Shown here one piece after another: positions 17,795 to 26,117 of a DNA stretch of 64,000 nt. Made by a program: the position numbers and the translations under genes. The stretch is from positions 2,542,001-2,606,000 of the forward strand of contig NZ_CP059987.1 of the NCBI RefSeq assembly GCF_014483895.1, in the 5' to 3' direction. The stretch's first letter is position 1. Each line of letters opens with the position of its first letter. This stretch comes from Protaetiibacter sp. SSC-01. GTDB taxonomy: Bacteria > Actinomycetota > Actinomycetes > Actinomycetales > Microbacteriaceae. Under the pieces are notes generated by a model that saw only the letters and a program-made list of their open reading frames with translations, had not been told where the DNA came from and did no database searches.

Positions 17795-19048
17795 TCAGCC
17801 GAGCAGGCGCTCCGCGTCGCCGACGGTCGCCACGAGCTCGGGCTCGAGCAGCAGCGTCGGCACCTCGCGGATGCCGTTGTCGGTCGTCGCGCCGCGCGTC
17901 ACGGTGGGCGCGGCGCCCTTCACGACCTCGCGCACCATCGCCGCGACGGCGCGTGCGAGGGCGCGCGGGTCCTCGTAGACGGTCGCGGTCTGCTGCTCCT
18001 CCGCCACGGCGTGGAGGCCGTCGCGCGTGGGCCCGCCGCCCGTGAGCACGACGGATGCCGGGGCCGCGTCGGGATCGGACGCCCCACTCTCCGCCGCGTC
18101 GCCGCCTTTCGCATCCGTGCCGGCGTCCGCGCCCGCATCTGTGCCGGCGTCCGGCTCCGCGTCCTCGTTCGGAGGCGTCGTCGCATCCGGCGGCGGCGGG
18201 GTCGGGTCACGGCTGGGACCGATGCCCGGATCCGGCGTCTCGGCCGGCTCGACGGGCGCGGCCGTCCAGCGCTCCCCCGGCTCGACGACAGCGAGCCCCG
18301 CGTCGGCGAGCACCTGCGCCACGGCCGCGCTCATGGCGTCGCTCGGCGAGAGGATCCCCTGCAGCTCGACGCCGTCGGCGAGCAGCTCGGCCACGCGGTC
18401 GGCCGCCGTGCCGGGCGACCCGCGCAGGATCGCCGCCTGCTCGAGGGTCGTGCGCTCCGACGGCACCGTGAGGCGTCCCGCGTCGAGCAGCGGCTGCAGC
18501 ACTTCCATCGCACCGGCGAACGCCTCCTGCGCGCCCGGGTCGTCGCCCGAGCCCGCGAGCAGCTCGACCGCGAAGGGTCCGGCACCCGGGTCGCCGAGGC
18601 CGAGGCCGTCGACGAGCGCGCGCGCCTGCAGCCGCCCCGCCTCGCGGTGATCGAACGTCGCGAAGTAGTCGACGCGGTCGGAGTCGAGGATGAGCTCGTC
18701 GTAGGCGATGATCGAGACGCCCTCGCCCGCCTCCTCGCCGAGCACCGCCGCGATCGCCGTCGTGTCGACGGGTGCCACGACGACGGCCGCGGGCTGCGCC
18801 TCGAGCACGTCGCGCAGCTGCTCGAGCTGCCGCGGGATGTCGTCGCCCGCGAAGCGCACCTCGACCGCGTAGCCGTCATCGGCGAGCTCCTGCCGCAGCA
18901 CCTCGGCGCTCGCACCCCAGTCGTCGTCCGCGCCGCCGGGGAAGAGCACCGCGACGGGCGGGCCGGTCGGGGCGGGGGTGCACGCGGTGAGCCCCGCGCA
19001 CGCGAGCCCGACGGCGATCGCCGCCGCGAGCATCCGCGCCCCTGCCAC
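17795..19048 (-). CDS. Periplasmic-binding-like sugar-binding lipoprotein with a low-complexity acidic/proline insert
   Basis: The 417-residue lipoprotein has the lipobox LTAC, with Cys23. The fold resembles type 1 periplasmic sugar-binding proteins of the ribose/xylose class: VAVLFPGGADDDWGAS, PAAVVVAPVDTTAIAAVL, IIAYDELILDSDRVDYF and SPSDAMSAAVAQVLADAG. DELILDSD resembles the ligand-binding loop of XylF/ChvE proteins. Residues about 264-331 are an unusual insert rich in Pro, Asp, Ala and Thr (TPPPPDATTPP, then repeated DAGTDAGADAG). No permease or ATPase gene adjoins, so it is an orphan that may act as a sensor or serve a distant transporter. It converges on the ThuA-like gene with only six bases between. 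Confidence 0.78.
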   Translation of the reverse strand: MAGARMLAAAIAVGLACAGLTACTPAPTGPPVAVLFPGGADDDWGASAEVLRQELADDGYAVEVRFAGDDIPRQLEQLRDVLEAQPAAVVVAPVDTTAIAAVLGEEAGEGVSIIAYDELILDSDRVDYFATFDHREAGRLQARALVDGLGLGDPGAGPFAVELLAGSGDDPGAQEAFAGAMEVLQPLLDAGRLTVPSERTTLEQAAILRGSPGTAADRVAELLADGVELQGILSPSDAMSAAVAQVLADAGLAVVEPGERWTAAPVEPAETPDPGIGPSRDPTPPPPDATTPPNEDAEPDAGTDAGADAGTDAKGGDAAESGASDPDAAPASVVLTGGGPTRDGLHAVAEEQQTATVYEDPRALARAVAAMVREVVKGAAPTVTRGATTDNGIREVPTLLLEPELVATVGDAERLLG

Positions 19049-19079
19049 GCCCCGAGCCTACTTTCGCGGGGCGTCCGCG

Positions 19080-20009
19080 TCAGCCGAGCGTCGCGTACGC
19101 CCGCACCGTGAAGGTGCCGAAGCCCTCGACGGCGGGCGGCACCGCCGTGAACCGCGCGCCCGACGGCGGAAGCTCGCCGAGGTTCGTGAGGTGCTCGACC
19201 ACGTGGATGCCGGCCGCGAGCAGCCCCGAGTGCGCGGGGCGCGGGCCGTGCGGCACGACCTCGTCGATGTTGAGCGAGTCGATGCCGACGATGCTCGCGC
19301 CCTGCTCGACGAGGTAGGCGGTGGCCTCCGCCGTGAGGAACGGCGCGTCGTCGCCGTACGCGGGGGTGCCGAAGTGGCGGTCCCAGCCGGTGTGCAGCAG
19401 CACGGCCTTGCCGCGCACGTCGCGGTCCCACAGCACGGAAGCGGGGATGCCGCGCGTGCCGAGGTCGGTGAGGTGGAAGACCTCGGCGGGCACGTCGACG
19501 AGGCTCGCGAGCTCGAGGCCCGCGAGGTCGGGGCCGTCCGCGTAGCGGTGGTACGGGCTGTCGAGGTACGTGCCCGTGTTACCGATCATCGTGATGATGT
19601 CCATCGCGAACTCGGTGCCCGCCTCGTAGTGGCTGCGCGAGTCCTCGCGCGTGAGGTGCGGCGTGAAGGTCGGCGCGGGCAGCCCCGGGTACGTCACGAG
19701 CCCTTCGCGGATGCGGTGGCTCAGATCGACGACGCGGCGCACGGATGCGGCGGGCGCCGTCTCGATGCCGCGCGTGCCGCGGTGCGCTTCCTCGACGATC
19801 TCGAGGTTCTCGATGTCGACCGAGCCGACGAGCGCGAGACTGAGGTGCTGCACGAAGAGGCGACCCACCTCATCCGCGTCGACGTCGGGGCGCGGCAGGT
19901 CGATGCGGAACCCCTCGGCCGTGAGACCGCCGCCGTTCGCGAAGGTCACGCGGGCGTCGAAATGCGCTCGGTATTCGGCCGCGCGGTACTGCGTGGTGGT
20001 GTCAGGCAC
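19080..20009 (-). CDS. Cyclase-family (kynurenine formamidase-like) metal-dependent hydrolase
   Basis: The 309-residue protein matches the cyclase superfamily: VVDLSHRIREGLVTYPGLP, the motif region NTGTYLDSPYHRYADG, GKAVLLHTGWDRHFG, IVGIDSLNIDEV and HSGLLAAGIHVVEHLTNLGELP. In kynurenine formamidase the motif is H-x-GTH-x-D-x-PxH with both first histidines binding metal. Here these positions are Asn and Tyr, so this is a divergent subgroup with unknown substrate. About 90 N-terminal residues (to ETAPAASVRR) precede the usual domain. It overlaps the end of the upstream APC permease gene by eight bases, so import and hydrolysis of one compound is plausible. The substrate is unknown. Confidence 0.8.
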   Translation of the reverse strand: MPDTTTQYRAAEYRAHFDARVTFANGGGLTAEGFRIDLPRPDVDADEVGRLFVQHLSLALVGSVDIENLEIVEEAHRGTRGIETAPAASVRRVVDLSHRIREGLVTYPGLPAPTFTPHLTREDSRSHYEAGTEFAMDIITMIGNTGTYLDSPYHRYADGPDLAGLELASLVDVPAEVFHLTDLGTRGIPASVLWDRDVRGKAVLLHTGWDRHFGTPAYGDDAPFLTAEATAYLVEQGASIVGIDSLNIDEVVPHGPRPAHSGLLAAGIHVVEHLTNLGELPPSGARFTAVPPAVEGFGTFTVRAYATLG

Positions 20010-21291
20010 GGCGGAACCTCCGGATGAGCGTCACCGCGACGGCGACGACGGCGAGCAGGGCGGGCACGAGCAGGTTCTGCCACGCGAGCACGAGCAGCGC
20101 GCCCGTGAAGACGAGCGACACGAGCGCCATCCACCAGCCGACCGTGCCGCGCTCGAGCAGCCGCACGGCGGCGACCATCCCGAGGAAGTAGAGGGCGACC
20201 ATCGAGGCCGTGTGGATGAGGATGAAGGTCTGCAGCTCGACGCCGAGCGCCGTGAAGAGGGTCGCGTAGCCGAGCAGCAGCACGGCCACGAGGGCGAGCG
20301 CGCGCCGCGGCACGGCCCCCGCCTCCGCGCCCTTCGCGAACCAGCGCGGCAGGTGACCGTCGCGGCCGAGGGATGCCGTGAGGTTGGCGAAGGCCGGCAC
20401 GTAGGCGTTGAGCACGCCGAGCACGATGATCGTCGCGATGCCGCCGACGACCGCGGGGCCGAAGCCCGGCCAGTTGATGGCGACGAGGTCGATGAGGGGC
20501 GCGTCGCCGCGCGAGCCCGCGGCGCCGAAGACGCCGACCGTGACGACCTGGAGCGCGAGGTAGGCGAGGCCCACGACCGTGAGCCCGATGACGGTCGCCC
20601 ACGCGATCGTGCGCCGCGGGTTGCGGAACTCGTGCGCGATGTGGGTGATCGCCTCGCCGCCCGCGAACGCCCATACGAAGAGGCTCACTCCGAGGCCGAC
20701 GCCCTCCCAGCCGTGGGGCAGGAAGGGCGTGAAGTTCTCGGCGCGAGCGGCGGGGGCGGCGCTCGCGATGACGCCGACGACGACCGCGACGAGCAGCGCG
20801 GAGAGCCCGAGCTGGAGCCGCCCCGACACACGCACGCCGAAGAGGTTGAGTACGAGCGAGATCACGAGGAAGCCGATGCCGATGGGTCCGACCCAGGCAC
20901 CCTCGATCCCGAACGCGGCGGTGAGGTACTCCCCCGCGAGCGTCGCCACGACGGGAGCGCCGAATCCGACGCCGAAGAGGAACCAGTAACCCGTGGCGCG
21001 TGCGGCGGTGTCGCCGAGCGCGAGCCGCACGAACGTCGCGACGCCCCCGCCATCCGGATACCGCCCCGCGAGCGCCGCGAAGGTGCCGGCGAGCGGGATC
21101 GACAGGGCGAGCACGATGACGACGGAGAGGATCGACGCGGGCCCAGCAGCATCCACCCCGAGGCCGGGCAGCACGAGGATGCCCGTGCCGAGCACCGCCG
21201 CGACGTAGAGGGCGGATGCCGTGGGCAGCCCGATGCGCCCGTGCACCTGGGGTGCCGGGGTCTCCGCCGTGGTGGTCGCCGTTACGCTCAC
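20002..21291 (-). CDS. APC family amino acid/amine permease
   Basis: The 429-residue membrane protein has about 12 hydrophobic segments and the APC start GRIGLPTASALYVAAVLGTGIL, whose GTGI helix break binds the substrate backbone. Further APC features are YPDGGGVATFV in the first cytoplasmic loop and FVWAFAGGEAITHIAHEFRNP. It probably imports an amino acid or amine. The start is GTG and the end overlaps the cyclase-family hydrolase, which suggests co-translation. The substrate is not visible in the sequence. Confidence 0.88.
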   Translation of the reverse strand: MSVTATTTAETPAPQVHGRIGLPTASALYVAAVLGTGILVLPGLGVDAAGPASILSVVIVLALSIPLAGTFAALAGRYPDGGGVATFVRLALGDTAARATGYWFLFGVGFGAPVVATLAGEYLTAAFGIEGAWVGPIGIGFLVISLVLNLFGVRVSGRLQLGLSALLVAVVVGVIASAAPAARAENFTPFLPHGWEGVGLGVSLFVWAFAGGEAITHIAHEFRNPRRTIAWATVIGLTVVGLAYLALQVVTVGVFGAAGSRGDAPLIDLVAINWPGFGPAVVGGIATIIVLGVLNAYVPAFANLTASLGRDGHLPRWFAKGAEAGAVPRRALALVAVLLLGYATLFTALGVELQTFILIHTASMVALYFLGMVAAVRLLERGTVGWWMALVSLVFTGALLVLAWQNLLVPALLAVVAVAVTLIRRFRRA

Positions 21292-21362
21292 GCTCTCATC
21301 CTTCCGTGGCGCGATCTAGCGCACCAGCGACTTTCCGCCATCCAGTCGCAACAACCCGCCGC

Positions 21363-21428
21363 CATAGTTCCCGTTCCGCGTGTTCGCACCCGTTCCTTCG
21401 GCGACAAACACGCGGAACGGGAACTATG
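21363..21428. repeat. 66-bp palindromic intergenic repeat, family A copy 2
   Basis: This carries the same perfect 18-bp arms as the copy at 82-147, but its centre is inverted, so the whole element is reversed. It starts five bases after the metB stop in the direction of transcription and lies before the APC permease. A terminator or mRNA 3'-end hairpin is the simplest role. Confidence 0.85.
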
Positions 21429-21433
21429 GCGGG

Positions 21434-22603
21434 TCAGACGCGGTCGAGCGTCTCGAGCACGTCGGCCACGAGGTCGTCGACGCCCTCGATGCCCACCGAG
21501 AGCCGCACGATCGCGGGCGACACCTCGAGCGCGGTTCCGCGCACGGATGCGTGGGTCATCTCCGACGGGTAGCAGACGAGCGACTCCACGCCGCCGAGCG
21601 ACTCCGCGAGCGTGAACAGCCGCGTCGACTCGACGAAGCGCAGCGCAGCCGCCGCATCCGTGAGCTGGAGCGAGATCATGCCGCCGAAGTGGCGCATCTG
21701 CCGCGCGGCGATCTCGTGGCCCGGGTGGTCGGGCAGGCCCGGGTAGTACACGGCGTCGAGCTTCGCGTGACCCGCGACGGCCTCGGCGATCGCCTGGGCG
21801 TTCTGCGAGTGGCGCTCCATGCGCAGGTGCAGCGTCTTGAGTCCGCGCGTCGTGAGCCACGCATCCATCGGGCCGCTCACGGCCCCCGCGGCGAACTGGG
21901 TGAACGAGACCCGGTCGGCGAGGTCCTCGCCCTGCACCTCGAGGCCCGAGTTGAGGATCACGGCGCCGCCGAGCACGTCGCTGTGGCCGCCGATGTACTT
22001 CGTCGTGGAGTGCACGACGACGTCGGCGCCGAGGGCGAGAGGCTGCTGCAGGTACGGCGAGGCGAAGGTGTTGTCGACGACCACGATCGCGCCGGCGGCG
22101 TGGCCGAGCTCGACGAGGGCGGGGATGTCGCTGATCTTCATGAGCGGGTTCGAGGGCGTCTCGAGCCACAGCACGCGCGTGTTCGGGCGGATGGCGGCGC
22201 GCACGGCGTCGAGGTCCGTCATCTCCACGGTCGACAGCTCGAGGCCCCACGGCACGACGAGCCGGTCGACGAGGCGGTGCGTGCCGCCGTACACGTCGTT
22301 GCCCATCAGGATGTGGTCGCCGGGAAGCAGGATCGAGCGCAGCAGCGCGTCCTCGGCCGCGAGGCCCGACGCGAAGCTGAACCCGCGGTCGCCGCCCTCG
22401 AGGGAGGCGAGCTGGGTCTCGAGCGCGGTGCGGGTCGGGTTCGTGCCGCGGGCGTACTCGTAGCCGTTGCGGAAGTTGCCGACCCCGTCCTGCTTGTACG
22501 TCGTCGACTGGTAGAGCGGCGGGATGACCGCGCCGGTCGTGGGGTCGGCATCCTGGCCCGCGTGGATGGCGCGCGTGGCGAAATCGTCGAAGGTGCTGCT
22601 CAT
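21434..22603 (-). CDS. metB: Cystathionine gamma-synthase
   Basis: The 389-residue PLP enzyme of the Cys/Met metabolism family joins an activated homoserine ester with cysteine to give cystathionine. Features are TRAIHAGQDADPTTGAVIPP, YEYARGTNPTRTALE, FASGLAAEDALL, and the PLP lysine in STTKYIGGHSDVLGG near residue 202. SLGGVESLVCYPSEMTHAS follows near the C-terminus. It lies 33 bases downstream of the cystathionine beta-synthase gene in the same direction, forming a transsulfuration pair. The combination with CBS would also fit cystathionine gamma-lyase activity, which is hard to separate by sequence. Confidence 0.9.
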   Translation of the reverse strand: MSSTFDDFATRAIHAGQDADPTTGAVIPPLYQSTTYKQDGVGNFRNGYEYARGTNPTRTALETQLASLEGGDRGFSFASGLAAEDALLRSILLPGDHILMGNDVYGGTHRLVDRLVVPWGLELSTVEMTDLDAVRAAIRPNTRVLWLETPSNPLMKISDIPALVELGHAAGAIVVVDNTFASPYLQQPLALGADVVVHSTTKYIGGHSDVLGGAVILNSGLEVQGEDLADRVSFTQFAAGAVSGPMDAWLTTRGLKTLHLRMERHSQNAQAIAEAVAGHAKLDAVYYPGLPDHPGHEIAARQMRHFGGMISLQLTDAAAALRFVESTRLFTLAESLGGVESLVCYPSEMTHASVRGTALEVSPAIVRLSVGIEGVDDLVADVLETLDRV

Positions 22604-22636
22604 GGAACTCTCTGTTTCTGCGTGCGGGGGCGCGGG

Positions 22637-23998
22637 CTACTCGGCGAGGAACGCGAGCAGGTCGTGCCGGGTGACGACGGCGGCGGGCTTGCCGTCGGCG
22701 GTGACGAGGAGCGCATCCGCGTCGGCGAGCGCGTCGCGGGCGGCGGTGACCGAGTCGTTCATGCCGATGAGGGGCAGCGGCGCGCCCACGAACGCGGCGA
22801 GCGCATCCGTCATCTTCGCGTCGCCGTGGAAGACGGCGTCGATGAGGCTCTTCTCGTCGATCGAGCCGACGACCTCGCCCATGACGACGGGCGGCTCGGC
22901 CGACAGCACGGGCATCTGCGAGATGTCGAAGCGGCGCATCTTGTCGATGACGTGGCGCACGGTGTCGCTCGGGTGCACGTGCACGAGGCCCGCGAGCTCC
23001 GGCTCCTTCGTTCCGACGAGGTCGGCCACCGTCTTCTCGCCCTCGGCGGGCAGGAAGCCGTACGAGCGCATCCAGCGGTCGTTGAAGACCTTGCCGAGGT
23101 AGCCGCGGCCGCCGTCGGGCAGCAGGATCACCATGACGTCGTCGGGCCCGAGCTCCTTCGCGGCCTTGAGACCGGATGCCACGGCGAGCCCCGAGGACCC
23201 GCCGACGAGCAGGCCCTCCTCGCGCGCGAGGCGGCGCGTCATGTCGAACGACTCGGCATCCGAGCTCGCGATGATCTCGTCGACGACCTCGGGGTCGTAG
23301 GCGGTCGGCCAGAAGTCCTCGCCGACGCCCTCCACGAGGTAGGGGCGACCCGTGCCGCCCGAGTAGACGGAGCCCTCGGGGTCGGCGCCGATCACCTTGA
23401 TCGCGGGGTTCTGCTCCTTGAGGTAGCGGCCCGCGCCCGAGATCGTGCCGCCCGTGCCGACACCCGCGACGTAGTGCGTGACCTTGCCGTCGGTGTCGCG
23501 CCAGATCTCCGGACCCGTGGTCTCGTAGTGGCTGAGCGGCCCGTTGGGGTTCGAGTACTGGTCGGGCTTGAAGGCGCCCGGGATCTCCTTCGAGAGGCGG
23601 TCGCTCACCGAGTAGTAGGAGTCGGGGCTCTCGGGCGCGACGGAGGTCGGGCACACGACGACCTCGGCGCCGTACGCCTTGAGGGTGTTGATCTTGTCTT
23701 CCGAGACCTTGTCGGGGCACACGAAGACGCAGCGGTAGCCGCGCTGCTGGGCGACGAGCGCGAGCCCGATGCCCGTGTTCCCGGATGTCGGCTCGACGAT
23801 CGTGCCGCCCGGCCTCAGCTTGCCCTCGCGCTCGGCGGCGTCGATGATGCGCTGCGCGATGCGGTCCTTCGAGCTGCCACCCGGGTTCACGTACTCGACC
23901 TTGACGAGCACGGTGGCCCGGATGCCCTCGGTCACCTTGTTGAGCTTCACGAGGGGGGTGTTGCCCACGAGGTCGAGCACCGTCTCGGCGTACTTCAT
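22637..23998 (-). CDS. cbs: Cystathionine beta-synthase
   Basis: The 453-residue PLP enzyme condenses serine and homocysteine (or acts as a cysteine synthase relative). PLP binds Lys44 in NPGGSSKDRIAQR, the phosphate loop is near GTGGTISGAG, and PTSGNTGIGLA is the substrate loop. The C-terminal 120 residues contain a CBS-domain pair (VHPSDTVRHVIDKMRRFDIS and later VTAARDALADADALLVT), which separates it from plain cysteine synthase. It is the first gene of a two-gene unit with metB. The order gives reverse transsulfuration, from homocysteine to cysteine. Confidence 0.93.
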   Translation of the reverse strand: MKYAETVLDLVGNTPLVKLNKVTEGIRATVLVKVEYVNPGGSSKDRIAQRIIDAAEREGKLRPGGTIVEPTSGNTGIGLALVAQQRGYRCVFVCPDKVSEDKINTLKAYGAEVVVCPTSVAPESPDSYYSVSDRLSKEIPGAFKPDQYSNPNGPLSHYETTGPEIWRDTDGKVTHYVAGVGTGGTISGAGRYLKEQNPAIKVIGADPEGSVYSGGTGRPYLVEGVGEDFWPTAYDPEVVDEIIASSDAESFDMTRRLAREEGLLVGGSSGLAVASGLKAAKELGPDDVMVILLPDGGRGYLGKVFNDRWMRSYGFLPAEGEKTVADLVGTKEPELAGLVHVHPSDTVRHVIDKMRRFDISQMPVLSAEPPVVMGEVVGSIDEKSLIDAVFHGDAKMTDALAAFVGAPLPLIGMNDSVTAARDALADADALLVTADGKPAAVVTRHDLLAFLAE

Positions 23999-24104
23999 CC
24001 CACGAGCCTACTCGCGGCGCCCCGTGTGTTACCGGGGCCGCAGCCGCCCCCGCGGCCCCCTCCGTCGGCGGAGCACCCGCGGATGCGCGCCCGACCCGGC
24101 CCGG

Positions 24105-26003
24105 TCAGTCGCCGGTGGCGGCGGCGGCCGCGGAGATCGCGGCGGATGCCGTGAGCTGCTCCGCGAAGAGGCGCGCGTACTCGCCGTCGAGGGCGAGCAG
24201 CTGGGGGTGCGTTCCCGACTCCACAATGCGGCCCGCACGCACGACGTGGATGACGTCGGCGTCGACGACGGTCGACAGTCGGTGCGCTATCGCGATCGTG
24301 GTGCGGCCACGCGAGGCCGCGTCGAGTGCGCCCTGCACGATGCGCTCCGACACGGTGTCGAGGGCGCTCGTCGCCTCGTCGAGGATGAGCACGGCCGGGT
24401 CCTTGAGCAGCACGCGCGCGATCGCGACGCGCTGCTTCTCGCCGCCCGAGAGGCGGTAGCCGCGCTCCCCCACGAGCGTGTCGTAGCCGTCGGGGAAGCC
24501 CGCGATCGTGTCGTGGACGTTGGCGGCGCGGCACGCGGCCTCGAGCTCCGCATCCGTCGCCTCGGGCTTCGCGTAGCGCAGGTTCTCGGCGATCGTCGCG
24601 TGGAAGAGGTAGGTCTCCTGGCTCACGACGCCGATGTGGTCGACGAGGGATGCGTGGCGCAGCTCGCGCACGTCGTCGCCCGCGAAGAGCACCGCGCCCT
24701 CGCTCGCCTCGTAGAGCCGCGGCACGAGGTACGACACCGTCGTCTTGCCCGCGCCCGACGGACCGACGAACGCGACGTACTGGCCGGGCTCGATGCGGAA
24801 TGAGACGTCCTGCAGCGTGCCGGGGGCGTCGGGGGCGGCATCCGGATACCGGAAGGTCACGTCGCGGAACTCGACCTCGCCGAGCCGCGTGGCATCCACC
24901 TCGCGGGCGTCGGCGGCATCCGTGATCGACGGCACGAGGTCGAGGTACTCGAAGATGCGCGCGAAGAGGGCGCGCGAGGTCTGCAGGTCGAGCGCGACGC
25001 GAAGGAGCCCCATGAGCGGGAACATCAGCCGGGCCTGCACGGTCGTGAACGCGACGATCGTGCCCGCCGTCACGGGGATGTCCTGCAGGATGAGCCACGC
25101 CGCCACGAGGTACACCACGGCCGGCACGACCGACATGAACACCCCGACGACCGCGAAGAACCACTGCCCCGACATCTGCTGCCGCACCTGCAGTTGGATC
25201 TGCCGCTCGTTCTCGGCCGCGTAGCGCCCGATCTCGGCGGGCTGCCGGTTGAAGGTCTTCGCGAGCAGGATGCCCGACACCGAGAGCGTCTCCTGCGTGA
25301 TCGCGGTCATCTCCGACAGCGATTCCTGCGTCTGCGTCGCGATGCGCGCCCGCACCTGGCCGACGCGCCGCTGCGCGAGCACGAGCACGGGCAGCAGCAC
25401 GACCGCGACGACCGTGAGCTGCCAGCTGAGCAGCAGCATCGCGACGAGCGCGCCGATCACGGTCACGGTGTTGCCGACGACGCTCGAGATCGTGTTGTTG
25501 AGCACGGATGCGACGCCGCCCACGTCGTTCTGCAGCCGCGACTGGATGACACCCGTCTTCGTGCGCGTGAAGAACCCGAGCTCCATCGCCTGCAGGTGGC
25601 TGAAGAGCCGCACCCGCAGCGCGCCCATGACCGAGTTGCCGACGCGCGCCGTGAGGTACGTCTGCCACACGCCGAGCACCGCCGACACGAGCCACAGCGC
25701 GACCATCGCGCCCACGAGCCACAGCAGCACGGGCACATCCGGGCGCCCCTCCGGCGGGAAGAGCCCCTCGTCGAACGCGCGCTGAGTGAGCAGCGGCGGC
25801 AGCACCCCGAGCCCCGCGGACACGAGCACGAGGGCGATCGTGATCGTCAGCTGGGTCGCGAACGGCCGGAACAGCTCGCCGATGCGCCGGTAGAGGTGCG
25901 GGATGCGCGGGGCCGCCGCGTTCTCCGCGCGCTGCACCTCGGCATCCCGGTTGCCGACGCCGCGAGCCATGCCGCCGCGTCCGCCCCCGCCGCCCATGCT
26001 CAT
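24105..26003 (-). CDS. ABC exporter with fused membrane and ATPase domains
   Basis: The 632-residue half-transporter has a six-helix exporter domain (about 45-345) and a C-terminal ATPase. Walker A is GPSGAGKTT near 413, the signature LSGGE near 517, and Walker B VLILDEATSALD, followed by IAIAHRLSTV. It would work as a homodimer in lipid or drug export, like MsbA/LmrA-type proteins. The N-terminus begins with a glycine-rich MSMGGGGGRGG and a second possible Met start at residue 12. No paired half-transporter or regulator is adjacent. The substrate is unknown. Confidence 0.92.
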   Translation of the reverse strand: MSMGGGGGRGGMARGVGNRDAEVQRAENAAAPRIPHLYRRIGELFRPFATQLTITIALVLVSAGLGVLPPLLTQRAFDEGLFPPEGRPDVPVLLWLVGAMVALWLVSAVLGVWQTYLTARVGNSVMGALRVRLFSHLQAMELGFFTRTKTGVIQSRLQNDVGGVASVLNNTISSVVGNTVTVIGALVAMLLLSWQLTVVAVVLLPVLVLAQRRVGQVRARIATQTQESLSEMTAITQETLSVSGILLAKTFNRQPAEIGRYAAENERQIQLQVRQQMSGQWFFAVVGVFMSVVPAVVYLVAAWLILQDIPVTAGTIVAFTTVQARLMFPLMGLLRVALDLQTSRALFARIFEYLDLVPSITDAADAREVDATRLGEVEFRDVTFRYPDAAPDAPGTLQDVSFRIEPGQYVAFVGPSGAGKTTVSYLVPRLYEASEGAVLFAGDDVRELRHASLVDHIGVVSQETYLFHATIAENLRYAKPEATDAELEAACRAANVHDTIAGFPDGYDTLVGERGYRLSGGEKQRVAIARVLLKDPAVLILDEATSALDTVSERIVQGALDAASRGRTTIAIAHRLSTVVDADVIHVVRAGRIVESGTHPQLLALDGEYARLFAEQLTASAAISAAAAATGD

Positions 26004-26021
26004 GATGCGAGCCTACGTGGG

Positions 26022-26110
26022 CTGGTTTCGACACGCTCCCTGCGGTCGCTACTCAACCAGCGCGCATCACCGCTGGTTGAGTAGCGCCGCAGGCGCGTGT
26101 CGAAACCAGC
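26022..26110. repeat. Convergent pair of GGTTGAGTAG/CGAAACC repeats (short family D)
   Basis: Two copies face each other. One (26023-26060) reads CTGGTTTCGACACG to CTACTCAACCAG; the other (26072-26109) reads CTGGTTGAGTAGCG to TGTCGAAACCAG. Together they can form a long cruciform or hairpin between the alpha-glucoside permease gene and the ABC exporter. Relatives lie at 7023-7066, 31020-31187 and 63701-63882. Confidence 0.85.
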
Positions 26111-26117
26111 CCCCGGG

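Noticed and set aside
26022-26110. Insertion sequence ends
   Set aside because: The inverted pair encloses only 11 bases and no transposase gene; the same motif recurs as single copies elsewhere.
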